Source: Sweltsa coloradensis
Taxonomy: Eukaryota; Arthropoda; Insecta; Plecoptera; Chloroperlidae
Reading direction: 5' to 3'
NCBI GenBank assembly: GCA_024449915.1
Contig: JAMZAV010000901.1
Coordinates: forward strand, 310,001-374,000
Length of the DNA: 64,000 bases
The notes beneath the pieces were generated by a model. That model saw only the letters and a list, made by a program, of their open reading frames with translations. It did not search any database and had not been told where the DNA came from. Below are positions 35,108 through 49,745 of this stretch, piece after piece (the first letter of the stretch is position 1; each line of letters starts with the position of its first letter). A program made the translations under genes and the position numbers.

Positions 35108-35384
35108 ATATATTATGGCCCAATTGCTTTGTGAGAAAAGTCACAAGGGTTTTCAAATGTGACAGTGACTTCGAGTGAGTGAGTGAGTTCACTCGCAAAA
35201 CATGCAAAATCAAGAGCCGAGAATAGCAATCTGCCATCAGTGAGTGAACTCACAAGTCACAACACACGCCCATTTCACGCTGTGAAAATCCAGTGCTGTT
35301 TTGCTTATACTAGTATGACCAAAAGATGATATTTTCAGGTGTTATTAATATTGGTGATATAGCTATTTATCTTAAAAGTATTTA

Positions 35385-36060
35385 CGAGACAGCCTTTGCA
35401 ATGTGCATGCAGAGACTTGGTCATCAGATATTTTTTCGTATTAGTTTTTATGTTAGGCCGTAGAAAAAATTAAACAATCTACAACTTTGAACGATCTAGG
35501 TTATAAAAACAGAATATTTTTAAAAATGTGATAGGAACCAAAGAAAAAAATCATAAAGTTATACATTTAGAATGCGTATTGCGGACAATTGAACAATGGT
35601 ATGAAGTTTTAGCTCATTATCTAACATCGTTCACGTCAAGCCTAACAACTTGGCATTATTTTGAATTTTTTTAAAATTAAAAGTCATGATATATTTATCT
35701 TACGTCACTCACAGAAATTTGATCCGACAGTGATTACTACTAGCGCTTTGCTGATGTAGCGCGGCCAGAAACTGAACTGCTTGGAAGAGCCGTTGGAGGT
35801 AAGGTACTAGCCTAGGCGCCAGCCAAGCACTGGGGGTAATTGATGTTGTCTGTTGCTCAGAGAAGCCTTTTGTTAGGTCGCAGGCATGGTCGAAGGATCC
35901 AAAGAATACCCTTATAATATGGGTCGCAAGTAGATTTCGCATTTTGTTAGACGCTATGTTCGAGAAAATCAACTCTAATTCTAAATGCCACGGATTGCTT
36001 CAACTTATTTCGTGTTTCAGTACTTACAGCGGAAGAGATCCGGAATAAACAAATTGCAAC
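35385..36060 (+). repeat. Dispersed ~670-bp repeat, copy 1
   Basis: Nearly the same sequence recurs at 43845-44520: CAGCCTTTGCAATGTGCATG, TTGAACGATCTAGGTTATAA, GAACTGCTTGGAAGAGCCGT, TAGCCTAGGCGCCAGCC, GTCGCAGGCATGGTCG. Frames are not conserved between copies, so it is non-coding or decayed. Confidence 0.85.
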
Positions 36061-36069
36061 AGAAATCGT

Positions 36070-38159
36070 TCTTTTTAATACTATTTAACATACTCAAAAT
36101 CTAGAAAAATCTAATGTGTCCAAACAATATCTAATTTGCATACATTACGCCTATAATGATTCAAAATTAATAAAACAAAAAAATTAGTTTTGTTTGTTAT
36201 GGACTAACATTTCCACAAATAAACTAGTCACTTAAGACCATTTACCAGTAATTCAACAGAACGTGAGCGCTCGAGTTCAGGTAGAACCTTACCCATCCCA
36301 CTGATTTGTCAAGGTAGGGGAAGTGTGTCTGTCTCACTCTCACATCGGTTGGGGTTGTAATTGTTGAAGTACAAAGAGACCAGTGAGTTGGCGAGGCGGG
36401 TAGGGTTGTGCCGTGTAGTCGTAAAATAGACCATCTTCAAAGAAGAGGGATCTACCTGCTGTATTCTCTTCCTGTTCTATTGTTCTATTTATTAATTGAT
36501 ATCTTTTTGTTTAATTGCAAATATCTAATAACGTTGTTAAAATATTGAGCTTGCGTCTTGAATTTCATTTTTTTGTACGAAATTCTACGATAAAAACTGA
36601 CTGAGTTACGGATAAAGCTTCTATAATACATTTTGATAATATTATATTTAAAAAAAAAATATATATATGTATATATAAAAAACAACACATTTCATAACTC
36701 AAGCTACACATTTAAACCACGTTATTAAATATTTGCAATTATTAAAAATATATTTCGCTGAATAAATTATTTTCATCACAATAGATTTGAAATGGGCGAA
36801 GGCAGGTTGAAAAAAAATATGTTCGCCCCCTGCACTTTGGGAATTGGGGTAGTTGCCATGCAGACAATGGACGGGGCGACCCAACCTTCCTCGCCAACTC
36901 AATAGTCACTTTGTACTTCAATGATGTTGATTTGATCGTGACACTGATGATACGGAATCAAAGCAAGTATATTGTGTTGTGTAATATGTTGTGATTGCAA
37001 TACCAATTATTTTTATGATTTTACACGACTTTCTTGAAGAAAGAGTTTATTATTATTTTGCGGTTATCGTATTGGGCTTTATAGGCACCTTTTGCACTTT
37101 CGAGGGAACTACCAATGTGACGAATTATAATATATGTTACATCTCTCTCATTCCACAAATTATTGCAAAATGTAGAAGTATCTTTATTATTTCTGTGATG
37201 TATCAAATGAGTTCTGCAAAACATACAAATTCAATGTAGGTGACATTGCGAAATGTTGCGATGAGATTGCTCTAACTTTTCGACGCCCATGTCTACGTTT
37301 TTCTCAATGGGGAGTGGATGAATACGTCAACATCGACTCGAAAGATATAAGAGCAAGTAATACAATATTCAAATTGGCTTCCTAACGACCCGAGAGGTTA
37401 TATCTAAGTTAATATTACATTATTTTGTAATAACCATCGTCACAAGGACTGGCTAGTGCAATTTATCAACGTGCACGTAAACTTACGTCTTTCGTGAATA
37501 AAAATAATGTAGAATAGACACCAAACAAGGGCGGCAACATACATTTAAAAAAAAACAACGGTAAGACCATAGACATACATTGTTACCAAGATACGTAACT
37601 CGCTGCTATAGAGACGTACACAACTCGATTCTTTTTTGAGACGTCATGCAACATTATGGGTTAGTTATTCTCGGAACGTCGGCGAAATTGTACTTATAAA
37701 AGTAATTGTGACCAAAATTTGAGACTATTTTACATGCAATGGGAATTAAAATACTCACGTGCCTTATTTGTGTAGACATCAATATCAATGAGTATGACAG
37801 ACGCACACAGGAATACTCACATTTTTAAATGTAAAAAAACAAACAAGAAATTACAATAACATGGTGGCCATTGAGGAACGAACATAGGTCGTTGGACCTC
37901 CTAAAAGTTACTTATCTTAGAAACAATATTTAAATCGATTGTGAGACACAGTTCGTTGGCAACACGACAGTAGACGCGCAACAAGGGCGGTGATTACACA
38001 GTATAGAACATACAAAATAAAACGACGGTGAGACACAGTTCGTTGGCAACACAATTACTACATCGAAATCTTACAATAATAATTTATTTGTATTTTATTT
38101 TATTTGCTGCAATTTGAATAATCATTATTTTTCTAACAACATTTATGATTTTTATATAA
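36070..38159. other. Unassigned stretch with short repeats
   Basis: No gene recognised. An inverted pair (36362-36410 against 36885-36930, arms with TGAAGTACAAAG and GAGTTGGCGAGG) encloses about 480 bases. A 25-base direct repeat starting GTGAGACACAGTTCGTTGGC occurs at about 37940 and 38028, each near an ACAAGGGCGG phrase. Confidence 0.5.
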
Positions 38160-38992
38160 TTAGACGAGTGAGCGTAGCCAACGTAAGTCTTTCCTAACGC
38201 TATACTCGATCGGGCCTTGGCCGTGAGCATTGTCTGTTAAATGTCTGTCTGTCTATTTGTCCGGGCTCATACGGCCGAACGGCCAAATAGATTGAGCTGA
38301 AATTTTAAACAGAAATCCGCGACCAGGTAACTTAGATCTGCTAACAAAATGAGCGCAATCCATTTCGATTTAAACCCACAAGAAATAATAAAGTGAAAAA
38401 TATGCTTGAAATGTGTCGGTTTCATTTTATCAACAATGCTTTTTCTTGAAGAAGTCATTTTTATCAAATAATTTTTGGTAGGCCGTGATTACATGCATAG
38501 CAGTGATCAAGGTAAATAGAATATGGAACGACCAAGGTTCCCCTAAATTCTGCTGGGACATTGACTAAACATTGCAATCTTTACTCGTATTTCGTACTGG
38601 CTATGTTTTCCATAGTATTGTATGCATTTCAAAACATGTTTTATAATTTTTTAAATACAATCCAGAAATAAAAAAATCTTTTCCGACCGGGGGTTTGAAC
38701 CCAGGCCTCCCACATTTTGGGTATAATGGCGCCTTAGCCAACTAGACTAGGGAAACGCCAAATTTGTTGTTAGACGAGTGAGCTAGTCATGTGTTGAGTA
38801 CCCGGGAACATTTGCATTTAAAATTGATAATTATATTAATATAAATAATAGGGGTTTTAAGTGTAGTTGGTATAAGGGCGCATCAACTGTAAGGCCATAA
38901 TGCTAAGGTATGGGAAAGAAAAGGAATGTTATACCGGGTACTCAACACATGGCTCACTCACTCGTCTAACAACGACTTTGGCGTTTCCCTAG
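38160..38992 (+). mobile_element. Helentron-like element with inverted terminal copy
   Basis: Starts TTAGACGAGTGAGCGTAGCC and ends CTCGTCTAACAACG...GGCGTTTCCCTAG followed by host T. An AACG/CGTT hairpin sits before the end and the inverse of the 5' end lies just inside it. At 38747 the same terminus appears inverted (CTAGGGAAACGCC), so 38747-38992 is a 246-bp unit with two inverted 3'-type ends of about 60 bp. The segment in front (38160-38746) includes a GTCTGTCTGTC tract and a tRNA-like patch. Confidence 0.6.
38685..38752 (-). repeat. tRNA-like SINE head
   Basis: On the - strand: TCTAGTTGGCTAAGGCG (A-box/D-arm-like) and GGCCTGGGTTCAAACCC (T-arm/B-box-like). A shared tail (TCCAGAAATAAAAAAATC against TTCAGAAATTAAAAAAGTC) links it to the SINE head at 31097. 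It does not fold into a convincing full tRNA. Confidence 0.5.
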
Positions 38993-39304
38993 TTATGAGA
39001 TTGTTCTTGAACGTGTACGACTAAAAGCATAACTAATAACTTTGGTTTGGGATTGAGATTCAGGTTTTTTAAATGTTTAGCAATATGGTTCAGGTTCGAA
39101 ACCCAGGTCAGTATCTACTCTAATAGGTATGATAATTTACGAATAAATAATATACGATAACATATCTCGTTGGTATATTATTGTGTGATTCAATCGTAAG
39201 CATTTCAGAATGGCCATGGTTCCATTATCTGTTCAGGCTTGGCTTATACATCTTACACGACTGATTATAATATCAATGCGATACTAACATAACTGCCATT
39301 TTTA

Positions 39305-39655
39305 ATAATCGATTCGAAATTGTCATTCGATTATTAATCGATGTTCGAACACATGATTGCTAATCGATAATAATCGATTAATAAAAATAATCGAAGTTTC
39401 AAAATCAATAAACACGTAAAATCGGTGGTATTTTTATTCCATTCGCACACAAAGGGTGCGGTGCCCGTGTTTTCCGTGTTGGCGAGCGAAGACTAAGAGA
39501 AGAGGGATGTCATAACTAATGGGCTTAGCCCAATCTTTTTTAAACACGCAGATCTGGCAATTAATCGATTACTAATCGATCACAAACTTTACGATCGATA
39601 ATCGATCGAAAATCTAATAATCGATAATCGATTAATCGATGTGCACCCGTTATAG
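39305..39655. mobile_element. hAT-like MITE remnant (ATCGAT-rich ends)
   Basis: Both ends are dense in AATCGATTAATCG/ATCGATAATCGAT words, and the right end closes with GATTAATCGATGTGCACCC. Subterminal ATCGAT repeats ending in GTGCACCC are known from several hAT families. The left terminus is eroded, so no target duplication can be called. Confidence 0.5.
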
Positions 39656-39826
39656 GGTGCACACCAGCCTTACCTGATGTGCCTCTTTTCAGGTGACTAT
39701 AACTAGGTTATTAGGGTATTTGGATAGTTGGGAAGGAATGTCCGAGGGCTATTAGTAGGACTCAATCCCAGTATTCGCCTTTACAAGTGAGGAAAACCTC
39801 GGAAAAACCTTCAGTCAGGACTGCCG

Positions 39827-39890
39827 GTGGCCGGAATCAAACGGCGACCTCCCGAATTAGAGTCTCGCGTCTTACCGCTGAGCCACCTCT
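39827..39890 (-). repeat. tRNA-like SINE head
   Basis: On the - strand: AGGTGGCTCAGCGGTAAGAC (A-box-like), then AGACTCTAATTCGGGAGG and CGTTTGATTCCGG (B-box-like). The anticodon stem does not pair well, so it is tRNA-derived and not a working gene. Confidence 0.5.
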
Positions 39891-39984
39891 ATCGTTATAA
39901 CCCTATTCTGGCTTACATGTAAACGGCGAGTTTTGACTCGTTATATCAGTGAGGCACATAATGAGTGTGCATTGTCCCACACTG

Positions 39985-40045
39985 AAAATCAGTTATTGTT
40001 ACCGAGTGGATTGACAATAAAGAATACACTTTGGATTTGATCTTA
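39985..40045 (+). repeat. SINE tail with self-complementary motif
   Basis: CACTGAAAATCAGTTATTGT followed by TACCGAGTGG, a member of the tail family also seen at 48763, 53030 and, inverted, 60385. Confidence 0.6.
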
Positions 40046-40543
40046 TTTAGGACGCATATTTAGTTGAGCCTCTTCGGCAAGTACATATTTATATTTGGCA
40101 CTGGTCGATGGGGGGGCGGGGGGAAGTAAAATTATGCGGGGGGAGGGGGGGCTGACAGTGTGATTATGTCATTGTTCTAGTGTGTATAATATAAGGAATA
40201 ATTTACCTAAGCCCTGGAAGTAGAATCCATTGAAAACGTAACGTACGACCTACCTACGACAAGTTTTATCTACAAGCTGGTTCTCATAAAAAATGATAAT
40301 ATTAATTACTATTTAGAATACCCAAAAGAATCCTGTATTGACTACTAAATGACGAGAAAAAACTGTAAGTATAAACACACACTCAACCTCTTGAATAGGA
40401 GACTCGTGTACTTCGCACTAAGCTAGCCATAACCGTAGATAACCGTATTGTACTAGGACTAGTAGAGTTTAGTTTATCTAGTAATGCCCATGTTTTAGAT
40501 GTCCGTCAGTCTCAAAATTATTCCGGCTGGCGTGTTTACTGTT

Positions 40544-40612
40544 TAGCCGTGGTCGTTGAGGCGGAAGTCTTCCAGTTGACTCCAGGTTCGAATCGTTGCT
40601 TGGGTATGTAGG
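40544..40612 (+). repeat. tRNA-like SINE head
   Basis: TAGCCGTGGTCGTTGAGGCG resembles a leucine/serine-type D arm and CCAGGTTCGAATCG matches the B box (40583-40594). The 3' acceptor part does not pair with the 5' side. Confidence 0.5.
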
Positions 40613-41400
40613 CATATTTATGTCGAATGTGCTGGGGCGGCCAACCTTCAAAATATCATGATTTGATTATACCTCTAAATAATATTTTTCAGACGACTAG
40701 TTAGTGGTGTATCATCATCATCAAGTTCAACGGGTCGAGACGCGGAAGGGCGGGAGACTGTTTTTTGTATGTTGTATTTGTATATAACGCGGTAGGGGGG
40801 TTATAAACTTATAATTCATAGCACGCGTCAGTCCCATACAATAATGTGACACCTGAATCCGGATCAATTTTATATTTTTAGCTGCTCTGCACTCTTGGGC
40901 GCTTCTAACGCTGTGCACACCATTTTTCTAAACTCAACCACTCACTTTAAATTTCATGTATCATAGACGGACCATAAAAGTAATTAATTATTAAATCAGT
41001 TGTAAACTATCACCGATGATTGATGATATTTGGGTTCTACGTCTCATTATACCCTATCGCCGTCTGTCTAGGTACCTTAGACACGAAATCAATAAAAATA
41101 GACAATGAGATACACTTGTATCACGACACTATGCTATTGTTTAATTAGGTATTATTGTTCATGGGCGATTGTTTATATTTATTAATTAGGTTAACACATA
41201 TGTTACAAACATATGTTATAGTTAGAACTATGTAACATACACTGCTTATTACAAAATATTGTACCACGACGAAGAACCCAATTCACTATTTAACACTATA
41301 TTAGGTATGTGTGATTTATTCTGCCTGTCCCCGATCTATCATACTCTGAAACTATCTCGTCCCCATCATATGTTTTGTTATAATAATAAGTATAATAATA
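40613..41400. other. Unassigned spacer
   Basis: No gene recognised. Short open frames have no recognisable domain. Confidence 0.4.
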
Positions 41401-41416
41401 ATAATTATTATTATAT

Positions 41417-41443
41417 AATAATAGGAATAGGAATAAGGAATAA
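41417..41443. repeat. Target-site duplication, 3' side of family-A copy 3
   Basis: ATAATAATAGGAATAGGAAT followed by AAGGAAT occurs here and at 43247-43273, on the two sides of the retrotransposon. Confidence 0.8.
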
Positions 41444-41444
41444 T

Positions 41445-43250
<1,806 letters not shown>

Positions 43251-43289
43251 ATAGGAATAGGAATAAGGAATTATTATTATTATTATTTT

Positions 43290-43844
43290 TATGAATGATG
43301 ATTGATGATATTCGAAAGAGTACCGACGTTCATCCATTTTCATACATCACCTCGTCATCGTCTCGATTAACATAATTGCCAAAATACGAAACGTAAATCC
43401 CAAATATCATCATCGTCAAATGAAACAAAGTAAGCTAAATAGAAAATATGAATTATGCCGGACTCAGTGGCCAACGAATAAATTATTTACCCTAAAATAT
43501 CTAAAAGGCAGGCGAGTCGCTCCAATGTACCGTGAAATGCCTTGGGTCGAGCTACATGGCAGCTAACAAAGAGCGCTCGCTGGACTCAGGCTGGCTCCTA
43601 CCTCCCCTCATCTCGCGCTCAACATTTCGAGAGTTGTGTTTTCTGTTGGCTGAGATTATCACATAATTTTGTTTAACAAACCGATAAAGAAGTGTTTTTT
43701 AAAAAATTAGCAATATGCTTGGGTCTGTACTCTTCTTTAGACTTTTATCTAGGTTATTGCTTTTGAAAAATTCATCTATCTCGGTTCTAATTTCCCCCAT
43801 AACTAGCCAAACTTTGGTCTAATATGGTTAAGAGTATTTAACAG
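43290..43844. other. Unassigned spacer
   Basis: No gene recognised. A GC-richer patch around 43540-43640 has no recognisable motif set. Confidence 0.4.
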
Positions 43845-44520
43845 ACAGCCTTTGCAATGTGCATGCAGATTACTAGGCCGTTGAAAAAATTCAACAACCT
43901 ACAACTTTGAACGATCTAGGTTATAAAAACAGAATATTTAAAAAAAAAAGTGATGGGAACCAAAGAAAAAAATCATAACGTTGTACATTTCGAATGTGTA
44001 TTGCGTACAATTGAACAATGGTATGAAGTTTTAGCTCATTATCTAACATGGTTTACGTCAAGCCTAACAACTTGGCATTATTTTGTATTTTTGTTTAAAT
44101 TAAAATTCATGAAATTTTTATCTTCCGTTATTCACAGAAATTTGATCCGAAAGTGAATACTACTAGCGCTTTGCTGATGTAGCGCGTCCAGAAACTGAAC
44201 TGCTTGGAAGAGCCGTTGGAGGGGTGGTGTGGTACTAGCCTAGGCGCCAGCCTCGCACTGGGGGTAATTGGTGGTTGTCTGTTGATCAGAGAAGCCTTTT
44301 GTTAGGTCGCAGGCATGGTCGTAGGATCCAAAGAATATCCTTACTATCGGTCGCAAGTAGATTTCGCATTTGTTAGACGCTATGTTCGAGAAAAAAATTC
44401 AAATCCAAATCCCCACAGATTGCTTCGAGATATTTTGTTTTTCAGTACTTATAGCGGAAGAGATCCAAATAAAAAAAATTTTAACAGAAATCGTTTTTTT
44501 CATATATTTAACAAACAAAA
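43845..44520 (+). repeat. Dispersed ~670-bp repeat, copy 2
   Basis: Parallels 35385-36060 closely up to about 44470, where the sequence turns into A/T runs. Confidence 0.85.
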
Positions 44521-45619
44521 AATTTTTAAAAAAAATAAAAGGGTGCCCAAAATTAAATAAAATTTGCATATTAATTAATACAATTTAAATAAAAATAAAA
44601 ATTATTTATAGGCGAAAACCCCAAAAATTTTCACAAAAAAAATACATAAGTCTCCCAAAAAAGTAAAAAAAATTTTTTTTAATATGTTTTTGTGTTGTTT
44701 GTGCTACAAATTAATTTAAAATAATACAAATTTTAAAAGAAATTTTTAAAAAATTTTAACCTAAATAAAATTAAAATTTTGCAAGTTATACCTTGATCGA
44801 AATATGCACTCTCTTACTTCGGGGGGGAAAAAATTATGAATATGCCTAGTTATTTAACATAAAAATGATTGTAGCTATTTTTTATTAGTAGGGAAAATTC
44901 ATTAAAAACCCATTTAATGAATGGGGGTTTGTCCTTTTTTGAAAGTTTTTTTCCAGACATAATTTTTTACAGTATCACTTAAAAATTGTTATAAAAAAAC
45001 AAAAATACACAAAATGGAAAACATTAAAAAATAAAAATAATCCTTTTTTTTTTCTACAAAATGTTTTTTTTTGCTTTGCATACAAAAGTGAGTTAAAGCA
45101 CACATTTTACAAATCTAATTTTTTAAATACTAGATACTACTATATGAAGCACATTAGTTTTCCAAGGGAAATTTTAAACGCAATTAAAAATTTATTAATT
45201 AGCAATAGTACTATTGGGTCCCAAAAAAGACGTAGGCTAGTAGAAGGGGATTTTTCCCGGAGGCCCAAAAGCCCCCCGGGGCCGCGCTTTTTTTTTTTTT
45301 TTTTTGGGCTTTGGGCCGGCCCGTCATTAAAAATTTGGGGGGGGGGCCATTAGGGCTTTCGTCCATACAACGTAAATTGTGGAACAAAAAAAATAACATC
45401 ATAATATCATGCTAAAAGACAACGGAAAGGCCTTTGCAAGTCCAATTCCTTATTTTTTTATAGTCTTCAATGAACCACGGGTTTTTCGGGCCACTTTCAG
45501 GCGGGGCCCATATCATATATTTTGGGCCGGGTTGGGGCCTGCCGTCTTTAAAAAAAAATCGCATCTTATAGCCTACCTTTTGGGATGATTTCCATCCCAA
45601 CAGGAATAGAATTTAATAA
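44521..45619. other. Noisy AT-rich spacer
   Basis: Homopolymer runs dominate, including T20 near 45287-45305. No gene can be supported. Confidence 0.5.
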
Positions 45620-46204
45620 TTTTAAATTAAAGTTGTCTGCGTGTCTGTGTTGTGACAAAAACACAAAAAAACAGAAAAAAAGAAAAAGAAAAGTCAAAAA
45701 AAAATGGACAAAAAGCTCAATGTAATCTAAAATATTTGTTGACAATAATTTTTTTGAAATTAGATATTTTAAAGACAAAAAAAGATCATAAAAAGTCATA
45801 AAACCAACATGGGTTCGTATCAATAATTTTAGGGGTTGTCCCCCCCAAACTACACACCTAAGAAACGTAAATTCTTTTTATATACCCACAAGTTTCCATA
45901 AATGAAAAATTGCTGTGCAAATAAAAAATATGTTTTATTTCTTTGAGAGCTGGGCAATTGATTGCATTCAGTTGCAATTCAATAAGATAGGGTTTGACAT
46001 CCGCTTCAGACAGTGAGACGACAGCGAGAGAAAGAGAGAATGGTATGTGTGTGTATGGCCAGGCATCTTTCTGACAATGAATGGTTTCCTAGAATTTTGA
46101 CAGCGAGAGTTATGGAGATTTGTCTTACAATAACAGAGGCACAAAAATCCCAATCCAAAAAAGGCAAATGAAGAGCAAAGATGTAGATGTGTCAACTTTT
46201 ATAA

Positions 46205-47643
46205 CTAGGAAAACGCTTAAGTCCCGCCGCGTTGTTGGATGAGCGTATATGGTGCATTGAGATGCCATGTGTTACGCGGATTTTCTGTTGTTCTGTGAAA
46301 AAATCATCACTAAGTCGAAGATTTTTTTAAATTAAATTAAATTATATAAAAAATTAACTTAATTTTTATAATTAAATTAAATAAAATAAAAAATTAACTT
46401 AATTGTTTTAATTAATCGTAATTTTTTTTTAAGAAAAAAATCGTAAAATTGCAATTTGCATTAGAAATAATTATTAGATTGAGCTCAAATTTAACACGAA
46501 TATATTAATTTATGAAATTAAGGTTCTGTAAAAAAATCATTACAATAGAATAAAGCATGTAGGTGTTATAAGGCTGTTCCACCCTGTTTTTCCATTTTCT
46601 AAAATATGCATCTATGTTAAAAAAATAGTAAATGAAATTAAAACCTGGCGCTATAAGAACGCCAAAACAATTTTTTTCAAATTTTTTGATCGGGCACCCG
46701 GCATATATTGCATCTTCAAAATAGTTTCAAACTGCAATTGCATCTAGCACATCGTTCAACGTATATTGTTGTGTTTCTGTGACATTTAAGTTTGACTGTT
46801 TTCCTACGCTTTAACAAAGAGAAAACATGGGATTTTTCGGAACCGTGTCCCCTGCGAATTTCTCCGTTTCCCGGTACAAATTGACAAAAAGTACCGGTTA
46901 TCTAAAAAATTCGTGGAACATACCAAATTGTAAAATCCCAAGTTTTCTCTTTGTTAAAGCGTAGAAAAACAGTCAAACTTAAATGTCACAGAAACACAAC
47001 AATATACGTTGAACGATGTGCTAGATGCAATCGCAGTTTGAAACTATTTTGAAGATGCAATATATGCCGGGTGCCCGATCAGAAAAATTTGAAAAAAATT
47101 ATTTTGGTGTTCTAATAGTGCCAGGTTTTAATTTCATCCACTACAGTTTTACATAGTTGCATATTTTAGAAAATGGAAAAACAGGGATGGGACAGCCATA
47201 AGTCAAAGAATTGTTTTTAAAAAGAAAAAAAACATAAAATTTTGATTTTCATGAGAAATAATTTTTCAACGTCAATTTCACACGAAAATTTTAATTCAAA
47301 AAATTTAAGGTTCTGAAAAAAAACATTACAACGGAAAAAGCATGTAGGTGTTTATAAGGAAATTTTTTAAAAATCAAAAAAAATCTAAAAATTGTGTTTT
47401 TTATGTAAAAAAATTTCCCCGTTGCGCTAAAAAAACTGGCATTTCAAAGTTCAGAGTTTTCGAAGGTCCCCAAAAAATTTTCATTGAAATCGGATATGGG
47501 GTTTTAGCCGGAATCGTGTTAACAAAACAAAAAAACAGAAAAAAAGAAAGAAAAAAAAAAAAAAAAAAAAACATTCCGTTTTTTTTCTCCCATGTATGAA
47601 AGGAATCTTCGCTTTGCCGTTTGGGCTCGCTACCCCATCCAAA
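46205..47643 (-). mobile_element. Helentron-like element with empty-site paralogue
   Basis: On the - strand it starts near TTTGGATGGGGTAGCGAGC (47643) and ends GCGTTTTCCTAG (46205), with an AACGC/GCGTT hairpin and GCTCATCCAACAACGC just inside the 3' end. The paralogous site near 52027 reads TTTTATAACAAACTC without it. A foldback MITE (46572-47197) is nested inside, and the sequence on both sides of that MITE is itself duplicated (AAGCATGTAGGTGTTATAAGG at about 46553 and again at about 47339). Confidence 0.75.
46572..47197. mobile_element. Foldback MITE, ~265-bp arms
   Basis: Termini GGCTGTTCCACCCTG and, inverted, GGCTGTCCCATCCCTG, with matching arms to the centre near 46880 (shared GATCGGGCACCCGGCATATA and ACGTATATTGTTGTGTTTCT). 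ATAA flanks both ends, a possible 4-bp target duplication. Non-coding. Confidence 0.8.
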
Positions 47644-48374
47644 CAAACTCTTTTTTAATTTCTTAAATTTTTTTAATTTTGGGTTACGTGTTGAATGTCC
47701 ACCGCCGTGCTACTTTTAAATGCCTACTTTAAATGTGACAACGTGCACACCAACGTCCATACTTTTATTGTCTACTTTTCTTTTTATAGTTTGCGCCAAA
47801 TTTCCGTTTGTTGACCCATGTACTTATTTATTTTTTCTACTTTTTATTTTAAAAACCCCCAAAAAAAAAATTTTACCTATTTTTTAAGTGTACAACACGC
47901 TTTTTATTTTTTCTGCTTTTCTTTTTTGCAAACTGCTCACAAGTCACAGGACGTAATAATTTTTTCTTTTACTTTTATAATGTTACTTTTTTTTTTTTAA
48001 ATTTTGCTACACCATTGTGTTTTATACTTCTGACTACTTTTTTTTTTTTTTACTGTGTCACACCACCATAGTATAATTTATTTTCTTCTTTTTTCAAAAT
48101 TTCAAAACCCTCCTTTTATTTTCCCCCCCCCCCCCCGGGGGGGGGGGGCCCCCCCTTGGGTTTTAAGGGGGGGGGGGGGGGGGGAAAAGTTTCAAAAACA
48201 AAAAACCAAAAAACCCCCCCCCCCCCCCCCCCCCCCCCCCCTTTCGCGAATGATTTTTTTTTTTTGGGTTGACGGACGATTTGGGCGTATCTCCCTGTTT
48301 TTCTTTTTAAATTTAAATTTTTTTCCCAAAAAATTTTTTTATTTACTAAAATTTCCCATTTTCAAAGGTTTTAA

Positions 48375-48835
48375 ATAGTGTGTCTTGGTCTTGTGGCTAG
48401 GGCCCCTTCCCCCCGGGTCCTGGTTCGATTCCCCAAATTTTTGGGGGGGGGGTTTTTTGGACGTAAGCCACGTTTTGTTTTGGAAATTTGTAAAGGGTTT
48501 GGACCCGCCCTAGAAACGAGGCACATAATAAATTTTTCAAATTGCACAATTTTTTAAAAGAAAGTTTAAAATTTTGTTCTGAATCGGTCTAGTTGATTCT
48601 GGCGTTGATCCGCGGGTGTTACTGTCCATAGGCCTACCACTAAGTGCTATAGTTCCTATTAAAAATATCAACCTTTGGCTGGTTATCGCTCACTCGTCGA
48701 TTGCGTCGGGCCCCGGGGCCTACATGGTTGGCTTGGTCACTTTGGTTTACTGTCCCCCACTGAAAATCAGTTATGTAACTGAGTGGGTAGACTCTCATTC
48801 GGATTTATTTATTTATTTATTTATTTTATTTATTT
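48375..48835 (+). repeat. tRNA-derived SINE, degraded copy
   Basis: Paralogue of 52673-53095 inside the segmental duplication: TGGTCTTGTGGCTAG, GGTTCGATTCC, then ATTCTGGCGTTGATCCGCG, the tail CACTGAAAATCAGTTATGTA and (TTTA)n. Confidence 0.75.
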
Positions 48836-49745
48836 ACCTAAAATATCGGATTAGCTTGTCCGGTAAAAAGCCAACTACCAGACTAAAACATCGTAAAAGC
48901 ACTATAAATTAAAACAAACACAAAAGCGAACGAAAATCATGCAAGATTTTTTAATCGTGGGTAGGGCCTAGTCAAATTGAAGTATTCCCTTCGTTCGCTT
49001 CTCTCACTAGGCTAATTCTATTACTGCTCATCAAGATTGAGACGAGTTTCTAGCACATACTTTGTACGGTTTAATCAATGTTGTGTATTCTTTCTGTTCG
49101 AGTTGAATCAATGTGAATGAGGTTGTTGTAAATTGGCATCACATTTACCAATATAAACTCATATATGTGTGTGTGGGAATGTCTGGCCTGAAAAGTTGTT
49201 AAATATTCATATAACTTACAAACTTTCATAAATTAACACTTTCGTCTACCAATTTTCAAAATCAATCAAAGTTTTAGCTGCATAATTATTTTCAAGACAA
49301 TGTTGATTATGTAACATATTTTAATCTACAATGGCCATCTGGCTGTGCTTTAAATCTTGGGATTTTTATTGCATAGTTACAAGAAAATATTTTTATCATA
49401 GAAACAAATATCGTGACGGAATAATCCGTGAGGTACCCAAAACTGATTTTTATTTACTCGCGAATTTTTGCAACAACAGTTACCTTTCACAGAATGTCAT
49501 TGTAAGTGTGGGATAATGAGGGTCTGTGAGCCGCAGTCCACTGGCCAGTTATTGAATAGCAGAGGCTTTGTCAGCCTGAATGGTAGCTGGCAAGGTTTGT
49601 GGGGTGAGGCCAGACAGACTCTTCCCCTCACCGGAAGAATGTCGGCCGAAAAGGTATCTGGTTTACTCGCACTCGTCAATCGAAAAGACATCTGCTTTAC
49701 CTGCATCCGACCATTCGTCTTTCTTTTCACCACTGTGAAATAGTC

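Larger units (their letters stand above)
45620..49745 (+). repeat. Segmental duplication, copy 1
   Basis: Collinear with 51435-54550. Shared anchors are GTCTGTGTTGTGACAAAAAC, TTTTATTTCTTTGAGAGCTG, CATCCGCTTCAGACAGTGAG, TTTCGCGAATG, GATTCTGGCGTTGATCCGCG, TTGAGACGAGTT and CACCGGAAGAATGTCGG. This copy differs by a Helentron-like insertion (46205-47643) and by heavy homopolymer noise (47650-48450). Confidence 0.9.

Noticed and set aside
49468..49743. Conserved ~90-codon frame, also at 54230-54550
   Set aside because: Similarity follows from the segmental duplication; the opposite strand is equally open and no domain is recognised. Kept as a note under the duplication finding.
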